Positions 8,961-16,316 of a stretch of 64,000 nucleotides of DNA are shown one piece after another; positions within the stretch are counted from its first letter, which is position 1; the number at the start of each line of letters is the position of its first letter. The DNA is from Flavobacterium sp. BFFFF2 (GTDB lineage Bacteria > Bacteroidota > Bacteroidia > Flavobacteriales > Flavobacteriaceae). Made by a program: the position numbers and the translations under genes. The notes beneath the pieces are model-generated. The model had not been told where the DNA came from, did not search any database, and was given only the letters and a program-made list of their open reading frames with translations. Where the stretch lies: contig NKJD01000011.1 in the NCBI GenBank assembly GCA_002256385.1, forward strand, positions 23,459-87,458. The letters run 5' to 3'.

Positions 8961-8989
8961 TTGGACCGCAGGGGGCTGTTGTAATTTTG
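8961..8989 (+). promoter_or_regulatory. Candidate kdsA promoter
   Basis: TAATTTTG (8982-8989) matches TAnnTTTG, with TTGG at 8961-8964 as a minus-33 element and 17 bases between them. The kdsA ATG follows at 9041. Confidence 0.5.
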
Positions 8990-9040
8990 TAACCGTCTTA
9001 TAGGTTGTTTTTTTCAACAGCCATATTTAATTTTCATTTT

Positions 9041-9859
9041 ATGAATTTACACCACATTCCAAAAATAAAACACCTGAATTCGGGGCAGTTTTTTCTGTTG
9101 GCCGGTCCTTGTGCCATCGAAGGCGAAGACATGGCGATGCGTATTGCTGAACGCTTGGTTCAGATTACAGATTTACTGTCAATTCCCTTGGTTTTTAAGG
9201 GTTCATTTAAAAAAGCAAACCGCTCGCGCATTGATAGTTTCTCAGGCATAGGCGATGAAAAAGCCTTGAAGATTTTACGAAAAGTAAGCGAAACATTTTC
9301 CGTTCCCACCGTAACCGACATTCACAAAGAAGAAGACGCTGTCATGGCGGCCGAATATGTTGATGTATTGCAAATTCCAGCCTTTTTGGTTCGGCAAACC
9401 GATTTGTTGATCGCTGCGGCCAATACCGGTAAAACGGTGAATTTAAAAAAAGGCCAATTTATGAGCCCTGAAAGCATGCATCATGCCGTTCAAAAAGTGC
9501 TTGATTGCCACAACGAAAACATCATGGTCACCGACCGCGGTTCCATGTTTGGCTACCAAGACTTGGTAGTCGATTTTCGTGGGATTCCCACCATGCAGCA
9601 ATATGCGACGACTGTTTTAGATGTCACCCATTCCTTGCAACAACCCAATCAATCGAGTGGCGTAACAGGTGGCCGTCCCGACCGCATTGAAACCATCGCT
9701 AAGGCGGGAATTGCCGTGGGCGTTGATGGTATTTTCATTGAAACCCATTTTGATCCAGCTACTGCCAAAAGTGATGGCGCCAATATGTTGCACCTCGATT
9801 ATTTTGAACCATTAATGCAGCGGTTGGTCGCCATTAGACAAACCATCAATCAATTTTAA
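9041..9859 (+). CDS. kdsA: 3-deoxy-8-phosphooctulonate synthase (KDO-8-P synthase)
   Basis: Condenses phosphoenolpyruvate with arabinose-5-phosphate to give KDO-8-P for LPS inner core. With the ATG at 9041 the protein has 272 residues, the normal family length; 12 extra upstream codons would start at a TTG. Family motifs are LLAGPCAIEGEDMA, KGSFKKANRSR (PEP and metal binding), FLVRQTDLL, NLKKGQFMSPE, DRGSMFGYQDLVVDFRG and IETHFDPATAKSDG. The substrate arabinose-5-phosphate would come from the kdsD product encoded at 31.2 kb. The next gene starts directly at the TAA, so the two are probably co-transcribed. Confidence 0.96.
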   Translation: MNLHHIPKIKHLNSGQFFLLAGPCAIEGEDMAMRIAERLVQITDLLSIPLVFKGSFKKANRSRIDSFSGIGDEKALKILRKVSETFSVPTVTDIHKEEDAVMAAEYVDVLQIPAFLVRQTDLLIAAANTGKTVNLKKGQFMSPESMHHAVQKVLDCHNENIMVTDRGSMFGYQDLVVDFRGIPTMQQYATTVLDVTHSLQQPNQSSGVTGGRPDRIETIAKAGIAVGVDGIFIETHFDPATAKSDGANMLHLDYFEPLMQRLVAIRQTINQF

Positions 9860-10729
9860 ATGAAGAAAATGCATTTTAAAATTTTACTTTTCGCCATTGG
9901 CAGTCTCTTTATTTCAAATTTCCTACTAGCCCAAGATGTGGTTCCAGGTCGTTATACAGCCCACAACAAAGGGAAATTTTACATTTATTGGGGTGGAAAC
10001 CGCGATTCGTATTCGCAATCAGATATCCATTTTTGGGGCAAAGATTACGATTTTAACTTGTATAATGTAAGTGCTGAAGACAGGCCTAAGGGCTGGAACA
10101 TCGATTATGTGAATCCGAGCCGAATGACCATTCCACAATACAATTTCAGGATTGGTTATTTTATTCAGGACCATTATAACATATCATTCGGCATTGACCA
10201 CATGAAATATGTGATGATTCAATCGCAGCAAGTGCAAATGACAGGGGTAGTAGGGCCAGGCTATGGCGTGCCCGAATCGGGAAATAGTTATTTGAATTTG
10301 GACAACCACCAAATCGATTTGACCAACGAAAAGTTCCTAACCTTTGAACATACAGACGGCCTCAATTACGTGAATACCGAATTTTGCCGGGTGGATGATA
10401 TTTCAAAATTGTTCCGCATTTGGAACACCGACAAAATTCAAGTGAATGTTACTGAAGGGGTAGGCGTTGGATTTTTATACCCCAAAACCAATGTTAAGAT
10501 ATTGGAAAAAGAGCGGCACGACGATTTTCACGTAGCGGGCTATGGGGTGTCGGGTAAAGTTGGTTTGAACTTAACGTTTTTTAAATATTTCTTTGTGCAA
10601 GGCGAATTAAAATACGGCTACATCAATATGCCAGATATTCGCACCACCGACGACCCGGCTGATCGTGCTTCACAGCATTTTACCTTCGTGCAACGTGTGA
10701 TTGTTTTTGGCGGGATTTTTAAATTGTAA
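9860..10729 (+). CDS. Secreted, probable outer-membrane beta-barrel protein
   Basis: A 289-residue protein with a Sec signal peptide (residues 1-24, cleavage after NFLLA). The mature chain is rich in Tyr, Asn and Asp with alternating hydrophobic strands, for example YNFRIGYFIQDHYNISFGI. It ends in an aromatic-flanked strand, FVQRVIVFGGIFKL, as outer-membrane barrels do. The ATG directly follows the kdsA stop, with a second ATG three codons in. It ends just before a bidirectional terminator. I do not recognise a named family; localisation is an inference. Confidence 0.65.
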   Translation: MKKMHFKILLFAIGSLFISNFLLAQDVVPGRYTAHNKGKFYIYWGGNRDSYSQSDIHFWGKDYDFNLYNVSAEDRPKGWNIDYVNPSRMTIPQYNFRIGYFIQDHYNISFGIDHMKYVMIQSQQVQMTGVVGPGYGVPESGNSYLNLDNHQIDLTNEKFLTFEHTDGLNYVNTEFCRVDDISKLFRIWNTDKIQVNVTEGVGVGFLYPKTNVKILEKERHDDFHVAGYGVSGKVGLNLTFFKYFFVQGELKYGYINMPDIRTTDDPADRASQHFTFVQRVIVFGGIFKL

Positions 10730-10764
10730 TCTATTGTAAAATAGACTTTTGTTCTTAAAAAATG

Positions 10765-10803
10765 AAACAAACCCAATTCAGTAATGAGTTGGGTTTTGTT
10801 TGT
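10765..10803. terminator. Bidirectional terminator between convergent genes
   Basis: AAACAAACCCAA (10765-10776) pairs with TTGGGTTT(T)GTTT (10789-10801) with one bulged T. A-runs and T-runs on both sides serve the plus-strand kdsA unit and the minus-strand uvrB unit. Confidence 0.85.
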
Positions 10804-10858
10804 TTTATTGAAAAAAATTAAAGACGAATGATCTATTCTAAATAAGCGAATTCACACA

Positions 10859-12844
10859 TCACTTCTTCAGCGATTCCCACTTTTTAATTTGGTCGCGGTA
10901 TTGGGCCGCTTCCATAAAGTTCAACTCTTTGGCCGCTTTTTCCATCAATTTGCGTAATTCTTTGATTTTTTTGTCCATATCAGCCCCCGATAAATAAGCC
11001 GCCTCAGGTTCAGCCAACACATTGATTTCGGGCTCTTCCACTTGGTAAGTCGTTTTGGTTAAGGCACTTTCAATGCTTTTGTTCAACGCTTTGGGCACCA
11101 ACCCGTGCTTTACATTATATTGATGTTGTTTGTCACGCCGATACAAGGTTTCGTCCATGGTGCGCTGCATACTTTTGGTGATCACGTCGGCATATAAAAT
11201 GGCTTTGCCATTGATGTTTCGTGCTGCCCGACCCACTGTTTGCGTAAGGGAGCGGTGGCTGCGCAGAAAGCCTTCTTTGTCGGCATCTAAAATCGCTACT
11301 AAAGACACTTCGGGCAAGTCCAAGCCTTCGCGTAGTAAATTCACACCGATGAGTACGTCAAACAAGCCTTTGCGCAAATCTTGCATAATCTCTACCCGTT
11401 CCAAGGTGTCCACATCGCTGTGAATATACCGACACCGAATAGATACTTTGGTCAAATATTTGGTCAGTTCTTCGGCCATTCGCTTGGTGAGGGTGGTAAT
11501 TAATACCCGCTCGTCGGCCTCACAACGCAATTGGATTTCTTCAATGAGGTCATCAATCTGATTTTGGGTGGGCCGCACTTCAATAACGGGGTCCAGCAAC
11601 CCAGTTGGCCGAATCACTTGTTCAACCACAATGCCGTCCGATTGTCCCAGTTCGTAATCAGCTGGGGTGGCCGACACATAAATGACTTGGTTTTGCAGCT
11701 GTTCAAATTCCTCAAATTTAAGAGGTCGGTTGTCCATGGCCGCTGGCAAGCGAAATCCGTATTCCACCAAGTTTTCTTTGCGGCTGCGGTCCCCACCATA
11801 CATGGCATGCACTTGCGACAAGGTCACGTGGCTTTCATCGACCACCATTAAAAAATCTTCGGGAAAATAATCGAGCAAGCAGAAAGGTCTAGTGCCCGGT
11901 GCGCGTCCATCCAAATACCGCGAATAATTTTCAATACCCGAACAATAGCCCAATTCTTTAATCATTTCCAAATCGAATAAGGTGCGTTCTTCCAAGCGTT
12001 TGGCTTCTAAATGTTTGCCTATTTCCTTGAAATAGTCCACTTGTTTAACCATGTCTTGTTGGATTTCCCAAATGGCATTTTGCAACACATCGGGTGAGGT
12101 GACAAATAAATTAGCAGGATAAATGTTCAGCAAAGGAAAGCGTTCAATCACTCGCCCGGTTTTGAGGTCAAAGGACTCCAGTTCTTCGATTTCATCGCCA
12201 AAAAAATGCACCCGATAAGGCTCGTCGGCATAGCTTGGGTAAATTTCGACGGTATCGCCTTTTATTCTAAAATTTCCAGGTAAAAATTCCGCCTCAGTGC
12301 GGGCATATAAACTTTGCACCAAGCGGTGCAACAATTGCGTCCGGCTGATGGTTTGGTCGCGCTTCAGGCTTACAATGTTTTTTTGAAATTCCACCGGATT
12401 TCCAATCCCATACAAACAAGAAACGGAAGCGACCACCAATACATCGCGCCTGCCCGAAAGCAAGGCCGAAGTAGTACTGAGTCGCAGTTTTTCCAATTCT
12501 TCATTGATCGAAAGGTCTTTTTCAATGTACGTTCCAGTGACAGGTATATAAGCCTCGGGTTGGTAATAGTCGTAATACGAAACAAAATATTGCACCGAAT
12601 TATTCGGAAAAAACTGTTTGAATTCTGAATATAACTGGGCCGCCAGCGTCTTGTTGTGTGCCAAAACCAAAGTAGGTTTTTGCACCTCTTGAATCACATG
12701 GGCAACGGTAAATGTTTTACCAGAACCGGTTACACCAAGCAAGGTTTGGTATTTTTCACCGGCCTCAATGCCTTTGGTGAGGGCAGCAATGGCCAACGGC
12801 TGATCGCCTGTGGGTTCAAAGGGGGCAACAACTTCAAATGGCAT
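10859..12844 (-). CDS. uvrB: Excinuclease ABC subunit B
   Basis: The damage-verification helicase of nucleotide excision repair, 661 residues, full length. The Walker A motif GVTGSGKT is at 37-44. The beta-hairpin region carries FVSYYDYYQPEAYIP. DESHVTLSQ is the Walker B equivalent, GRAARNINGKAI lies in helicase motif VI, and a C-terminal UVR coiled coil (LRKLMEKAAKELNFMEAAQYRD) contacts UvrC. It begins 3 bases after the stop of the MBL-fold gene on the same strand, so it may be read from the same transcript. uvrA and uvrC are not in the window. Confidence 0.97.
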   Translation of the reverse strand: MPFEVVAPFEPTGDQPLAIAALTKGIEAGEKYQTLLGVTGSGKTFTVAHVIQEVQKPTLVLAHNKTLAAQLYSEFKQFFPNNSVQYFVSYYDYYQPEAYIPVTGTYIEKDLSINEELEKLRLSTTSALLSGRRDVLVVASVSCLYGIGNPVEFQKNIVSLKRDQTISRTQLLHRLVQSLYARTEAEFLPGNFRIKGDTVEIYPSYADEPYRVHFFGDEIEELESFDLKTGRVIERFPLLNIYPANLFVTSPDVLQNAIWEIQQDMVKQVDYFKEIGKHLEAKRLEERTLFDLEMIKELGYCSGIENYSRYLDGRAPGTRPFCLLDYFPEDFLMVVDESHVTLSQVHAMYGGDRSRKENLVEYGFRLPAAMDNRPLKFEEFEQLQNQVIYVSATPADYELGQSDGIVVEQVIRPTGLLDPVIEVRPTQNQIDDLIEEIQLRCEADERVLITTLTKRMAEELTKYLTKVSIRCRYIHSDVDTLERVEIMQDLRKGLFDVLIGVNLLREGLDLPEVSLVAILDADKEGFLRSHRSLTQTVGRAARNINGKAILYADVITKSMQRTMDETLYRRDKQHQYNVKHGLVPKALNKSIESALTKTTYQVEEPEINVLAEPEAAYLSGADMDKKIKELRKLMEKAAKELNFMEAAQYRDQIKKWESLKK

Positions 12845-12847
12845 AAT

Positions 12848-14245
12848 TTAGGAGGCTGAACAGGTCGTGGTTAAGGGAAGGGCTGTTTGTTTAAGGGCTG
12901 CAAATCCGCCCAAAATGTCCACCACTTGATGGTATCCTTTTGCTTTTAAAATAGAAGCTGCAATTACAGATCTGTATCCGCCGGCGCAATGCACATAAAA
13001 CGGCTCATTTTTAGGAAATGCTGCCAAATGCTCATCGATAAAATCCAATGGGGTAGAAGGAACCCCTTCAATATGTGATGCCTCATATTCGCCGGGTTTG
13101 CGCACATCAAAAATGGCAGCATGGCTGTGCAATAAATCCAATACGGCTGTCGCTTCCACTGCACGAAGGTGATCAATTTGTTTGTTGGCTTCCATCCACG
13201 TGTGTATGCCACCTTTCAAGTAGCCAATGGTGTTGTCAAAACCGACCCTTGACAACCGAATGATGGTTTCCTCCTCGCGGCCTTCGGGCGTTACCAACAA
13301 AATAGGCTGGCCATTCGTTGGAAGAAGGGCACCTACCCAAGGCGCAAAAGTGCCATCGAGGCCAATAAAAATGGAACCTGGAATATGGGCTGCCGAAAAA
13401 TCAGCTTGGTGGCGAACATCCAAAATAATCGCTTGGGTTTGTTGGGCCATTTGTTCAAATTGCGCCGCATCAAGTGGCTGCACTTTGCTGATGATGTCTT
13501 CGGTGTTTGGATAGCCCACTTTGTTCAAATGCACATTCATCGGGAAATAAGCGGGTGAAGGCAACAAGCCGTCGGTTACTTCTTGAATAAATTCTTCCCG
13601 ACTCATGTTCACGCGCAAGGCATAATTGGTCTTTTTTTGATCGCCCAACAAGCCAAAGGTTTCTTTACTCAAGTTTTTGCCACAGGCACTTCCAGCTCCA
13701 TGCGCCGGATATACTACCACATCATCAGGTAGCGGCATGATTTTGTTTCGCAGACTGTCAAATAGCAAACCAGCCAACTCTTCTTGGGTCATGTTGGCGG
13801 CTTTCTGAGCCAAATCAGGCCGGCCGACATCGCCTAAAAATAGGGTATCGCCACTGAATAAAGCTTTTGGCACGTCATGCTCATCGCGCAGCAAATAACA
13901 ACTGCTCTCCATGGTATGTCCAGGGGTGTGTAACACTTCAATACTACAAGCTCCCAGTTTAAACCGCTCTCCATCTTGGGCGATGTAAGCGGTATAGCTC
14001 GGATTGGCCAATGGCCCAAAAATGATGGGTGCCCCTGTTTTTTCCGATAAAGTAACATGCCCACTGACAAAGTCCGCATGAAAATGGGTTTCAAATATAA
14101 ATGCGAGATTCAATTGTTGCGCCTTCAATTGCGCTAAGTAAGGTTCCACCTCGCGCAACGGATCAATAATGGCCGCGACACCTTCCGATTCAATCAAATA
14201 AGCACCTTGTGCCAAACAGCTTGTATACAATTGTTTAATAGTCAT
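12848..14245 (-). CDS. MBL-fold hydrolase with two rhodanese domains (persulfide dioxygenase-like)
   Basis: A 465-residue protein with the ATG at 14245 (MTIKQLYTSC); the longer frame begins at a TTG. The N-terminal metallo-beta-lactamase domain (about 1-240) has the metal ligands THFHADFVSGH and HTPGHT, as in glyoxalase-II/ETHE1-type persulfide dioxygenases. Two rhodanese modules follow. The first (about 265-350) lacks an active-site Cys; the second has VHCAGGYRS, a likely sulfur-accepting Cys. With the TauE/SafE gene next to it, the likely job is oxidising persulfide or moving sulfane sulfur, then exporting sulfite or a related anion. The substrate is inferred. Confidence 0.85.
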   Translation of the reverse strand: MTIKQLYTSCLAQGAYLIESEGVAAIIDPLREVEPYLAQLKAQQLNLAFIFETHFHADFVSGHVTLSEKTGAPIIFGPLANPSYTAYIAQDGERFKLGACSIEVLHTPGHTMESSCYLLRDEHDVPKALFSGDTLFLGDVGRPDLAQKAANMTQEELAGLLFDSLRNKIMPLPDDVVVYPAHGAGSACGKNLSKETFGLLGDQKKTNYALRVNMSREEFIQEVTDGLLPSPAYFPMNVHLNKVGYPNTEDIISKVQPLDAAQFEQMAQQTQAIILDVRHQADFSAAHIPGSIFIGLDGTFAPWVGALLPTNGQPILLVTPEGREEETIIRLSRVGFDNTIGYLKGGIHTWMEANKQIDHLRAVEATAVLDLLHSHAAIFDVRKPGEYEASHIEGVPSTPLDFIDEHLAAFPKNEPFYVHCAGGYRSVIAASILKAKGYHQVVDILGGFAALKQTALPLTTTCSAS

Positions 14246-14294
14246 AACAATCAATTATTTTATAAATTCTTACTTTGCGTTCACTTAAAATGGT

Positions 14295-14324
14295 TGAAAA
14301 AATGGGGTTATAAGCCTTTAACCC
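14295..14324 (-). terminator. Terminator overlapping the TauE/SafE stop codon
   Basis: GGGTTA (14305-14310) pairs with TAACCC (14319-14324). On the minus strand the stem is followed by ATTTTTT. It lies between the exporter gene and the MBL gene, so MBL expression may depend on read-through or a separate promoter. Confidence 0.6.
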
Positions 14325-15103
14325 AACCATGACTTAATAAAAATAAAACTGGCAACAACCAACATAAACCAACCAAATCCTTTTTGCAAGGGTTGCGCTT
14401 TTATTCGGCGACTTACTTTTAATCCCACAAACATGCCAACCAATGCGCAAGCAATGATGCCTGCCAACATGGTCCAATGTAGGTGTTGGGGAGTGGATGC
14501 GTTGGCCAAAAAACCAGTTAATGATTGGAGCGCCACCAATGCCAATGAGGTGCCAATGGCTTGTTTCATATTTAACCTGACCCAAAAAACCAAGCCAGGT
14601 ACCATTAAAAAACCACCACCAGCGCCCACAAAACCTGCCAATAACCCGATCCCTAATCCAGCAAGGGAGGCTTTCCAATGGCTGGCTGCTGCAGTTGCAT
14701 TTGGCGCGGATTTAACCGCAATCATATTGTAGGCGGCCAGCAACATGACCAAGCAGAAGACAGTCAAAATGAGCAAATCCTTTGTAATACTCCCCAAATT
14801 TCCGATCACTATTTCAGTTGGAATGCTAGGGATGGCCCACTTTCGAACCACAAAGGCCCCCAACATGGCTGGAATGCCCACCCAAATCAATTCCTTGTAA
14901 ACAATCTCTTTTTGTTGGGCTTTAAAAAAACTACCTATACTTGCGCAGATGCCCACGATGAGCAATGAATTGCCAGTAGCCTCGGTGGGTGTTTGTCCAA
15001 AACAGTACATCAGTAGCGGAACGGCTAAAATGGAGCCTCCACTGCCTAATAAGCCCAGTGTGCCCCCTATGAAAACAGAAAAGATATACCCTACAATCAC
15101 CAT
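14318..15103 (-). CDS. TauE/SafE family sulfite/anion exporter
   Basis: A 261-residue membrane protein with about eight membrane segments in two halves. Each half carries the family's glycine-rich loop: GGTLGLLGSGGSILAVPLL near the N-terminus and LLAGFVGAGGGFLMVPGLV near residues 150-170. TauE/SafE proteins export sulfite, sulfoacetate or related anions. It lies upstream of an MBL/rhodanese gene on the same strand, fitting a sulfur detoxification pair. A minus-7 box (TATTTTTG on the minus strand, 15112-15119) lies only 8 bases from the ATG, so the message is nearly leaderless. Confidence 0.85.
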   Translation of the reverse strand: MVIVGYIFSVFIGGTLGLLGSGGSILAVPLLMYCFGQTPTEATGNSLLIVGICASIGSFFKAQQKEIVYKELIWVGIPAMLGAFVVRKWAIPSIPTEIVIGNLGSITKDLLILTVFCLVMLLAAYNMIAVKSAPNATAAASHWKASLAGLGIGLLAGFVGAGGGFLMVPGLVFWVRLNMKQAIGTSLALVALQSLTGFLANASTPQHLHWTMLAGIIACALVGMFVGLKVSRRIKAQPLQKGFGWFMLVVASFIFIKSWLG

Positions 15104-15111
15104 ATTGACAA

Positions 15112-15119
15112 CAAAAATA
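15112..15119 (-). promoter_or_regulatory. Minus-7 box for the TauE/SafE gene
   Basis: The minus strand reads TATTTTTG, a TAnnTTTG match ending 8 bases from the start codon. Confidence 0.45.
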
Positions 15120-15248
15120 CGGGCTTTGATGTAAACTAATTTACCAACTCACATAAATTTATGTTATTTGTTTCACCCTAAGCAGGCTACACCATAAATC
15201 GATTGATATTTTTTAACATTCATTTAAATATGATGTTATTTTAAATCA

Positions 15249-15272
15249 AGAAACCACCCTAAGGTGGTTTCT
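15249..15272 (-). terminator. Terminator hairpin after the 72-residue gene
   Basis: A perfect 10-bp stem, AGAAACCACC (15249-15258) with GGTGGTTTCT (15263-15272), has a 4-base loop. It lies 40 bases past the stop of the minus-strand small gene. The T-tract is weak. Confidence 0.7.
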
Positions 15273-15311
15273 GGCCTTCATAAAAATTAGATTGCAGAAT
15301 CCAATAATCGT

Positions 15312-15530
15312 TTAATCTGAGTGATGCTGTTTCAAATCTTGTGAAAACATTTGATGAAATTTGGAGATCATTTCTTCTCGGTGTGTAATAATGATTGTCA
15401 TGGCTTGAATGGCTAAGCTATCGTTGCGCAAAAAGCGCATTTTGGCAGCGTCCGGATTAATGGCAAGCATTAAACCCAACGTGCTGTAATCGCCATAGCG
15501 AATTTTCTTTTTTATTTGTTCTAATGTCAT
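15312..15530 (-). CDS. Small helical protein, possible Cro-like partner of the adjacent XRE regulator
   Basis: A 72-residue protein starting MTLEQIKKKIRYGDYSTLGLML. The stretch YGDYSTLGLMLAINPDAAKMRFLRND (about 12-37) has the spacing of a helix-turn-helix (LGLML, a turn at NP, then AAKMRF), so it may be a small DNA-binding protein. It is divergent from an XRE-type gene with a shared promoter/operator between them, like a phage cI/cro switch. No toxin motif is seen. Function is inferred from context and fold pattern only. Confidence 0.6.
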   Translation of the reverse strand: MTLEQIKKKIRYGDYSTLGLMLAINPDAAKMRFLRNDSLAIQAMTIIITHREEMISKFHQMFSQDLKQHHSD

Positions 15531-15546
15531 AACATCAGAAAATTTA

Positions 15547-15575
15547 TATATTTGTGAATAACCATAACAAATATA
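15547..15575. promoter_or_regulatory. Divergent promoter/operator: 9-bp inverted repeat containing both minus-7 boxes
   Basis: TATATTTGT (15547-15555) and ACAAATATA (15567-15575) are a perfect inverted repeat with an 11-base spacer. The left arm reads TATATTTG on the plus strand and the right arm reads TATATTTG on the minus strand, both TAnnTTTG. A dimeric regulator bound here would cover both promoters at once. Confidence 0.55.
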
Positions 15576-15647
15576 AACACTGTTCTAATATTCGCAAGCA
15601 AAATGCAATAATTTTTAGTATAATGTTTAGATTATTTACAATATTCG

Positions 15648-15995
15648 ATGAAACCAATTGAGCGTGTCAAATTGTTAATTGAAAAAAAAGGGCTTTCAAT
15701 CAGTGCTTTTGAACGACAAACGGGCATGTCAAATAACTCCATTCAAACTGCTATAAAACGAAAAGCCAATTTAAAAGATGATACGCTCAATCATATTATT
15801 GAAGCTTTCCCGGATGTTTCTGTTGAATGGTTGCTGTTGGGAAAAGGGAATATGTTTAAAAACGAGCAGGCTGTTATGCAAGTGCAAGAAACGGAGATTG
15901 CATACGATAGCACTTATATCATTAATTTGCAAAAAGAATACATTGAAAAACTCAAAGCGGAGATCAATTTACTCAAAAACGAAGACACTTTTTAA
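15648..15995 (+). CDS. XRE-family helix-turn-helix transcriptional regulator
   Basis: A 115-residue protein with an N-terminal HTH (about 5-65). LSISAFERQTGMSNNSIQTAIKR holds the two DNA-contact helices. The family motif VSVEWLLLGKGNMF follows at about 57-70. The C-terminal 35 residues (INLQKEYIEKLKAEINLLKNE) look like a coiled-coil dimerisation helix. It is divergent from a 72-residue gene and probably controls both through the inverted repeat between them. Its stop codon abuts a MITE-like element that begins at about 15996. Confidence 0.85.
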   Translation: MKPIERVKLLIEKKGLSISAFERQTGMSNNSIQTAIKRKANLKDDTLNHIIEAFPDVSVEWLLLGKGNMFKNEQAVMQVQETEIAYDSTYIINLQKEYIEKLKAEINLLKNEDTF

Positions 15996-16265
15996 TCCCA
16001 GATTTCGCATTAGACTTTGTAATGAAACCAACACTTACAAAAAGTTTGCATTTGCAAACTCAAATTAAAAAAGTTGGTTCTTAATGACCATTTAAAAACA
16101 AATATTAACGCCATTAAAATGGGAAAAGGACAAAAAAACTGGGAGTGCACGGACTTTTTTTACCGCAGGTGTAGCAGCGCTACATCGAGGATACAAAAAG
16201 GAGTACATTACCAGATTTACAGTCATTTTTCCATGTAATAAATTTCTAATGCGTAACCTGGGTTA
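15996..16265 (+). mobile_element. MITE-like element, copy A (short form)
   Basis: This fills the 321-base gap between the XRE gene and the S9 peptidase gene. Left end TCCCAGATTTCGCATTAGA and right end (reverse complement) ACCCAGGTTACGCATTAGA form imperfect terminal inverted repeats. Inside are nested hairpins: AACCAAC (16026-16032) with GTTGGTT (16073-16079) around AGTTTGC (16043-16049) and GCAAACT (16054-16060), plus TGTAGC-AGC-GCTACA (16170-16184). A longer copy with the same ends lies at about 61959-62387. There is no coding capacity, so it is a non-autonomous element. Confidence 0.75.
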
Positions 16266-16266
16266 C

Positions 16267-16300
16267 TTGTATTTTTAGTTCAACAAATCAAGTACATTTG
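16267..16300 (+). promoter_or_regulatory. Promoter of the S9 peptidase gene
   Basis: A TTG at 16267-16269 and TACATTTG at 16293-16300 (TAnnTTTG) are 23 bases apart. The minus-33 sits directly beside the right end of MITE copy A. The ATG is at 16317. Confidence 0.5.
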
Positions 16301-16316
16301 CTGCAAAATTGCACTT

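Noticed and set aside
15996..16316. An unlisted small gene between the XRE regulator and the S9 peptidase
   Set aside because: Frames are short and the segment matches the non-coding copy at 61959-62387 including hairpins and terminal repeats.
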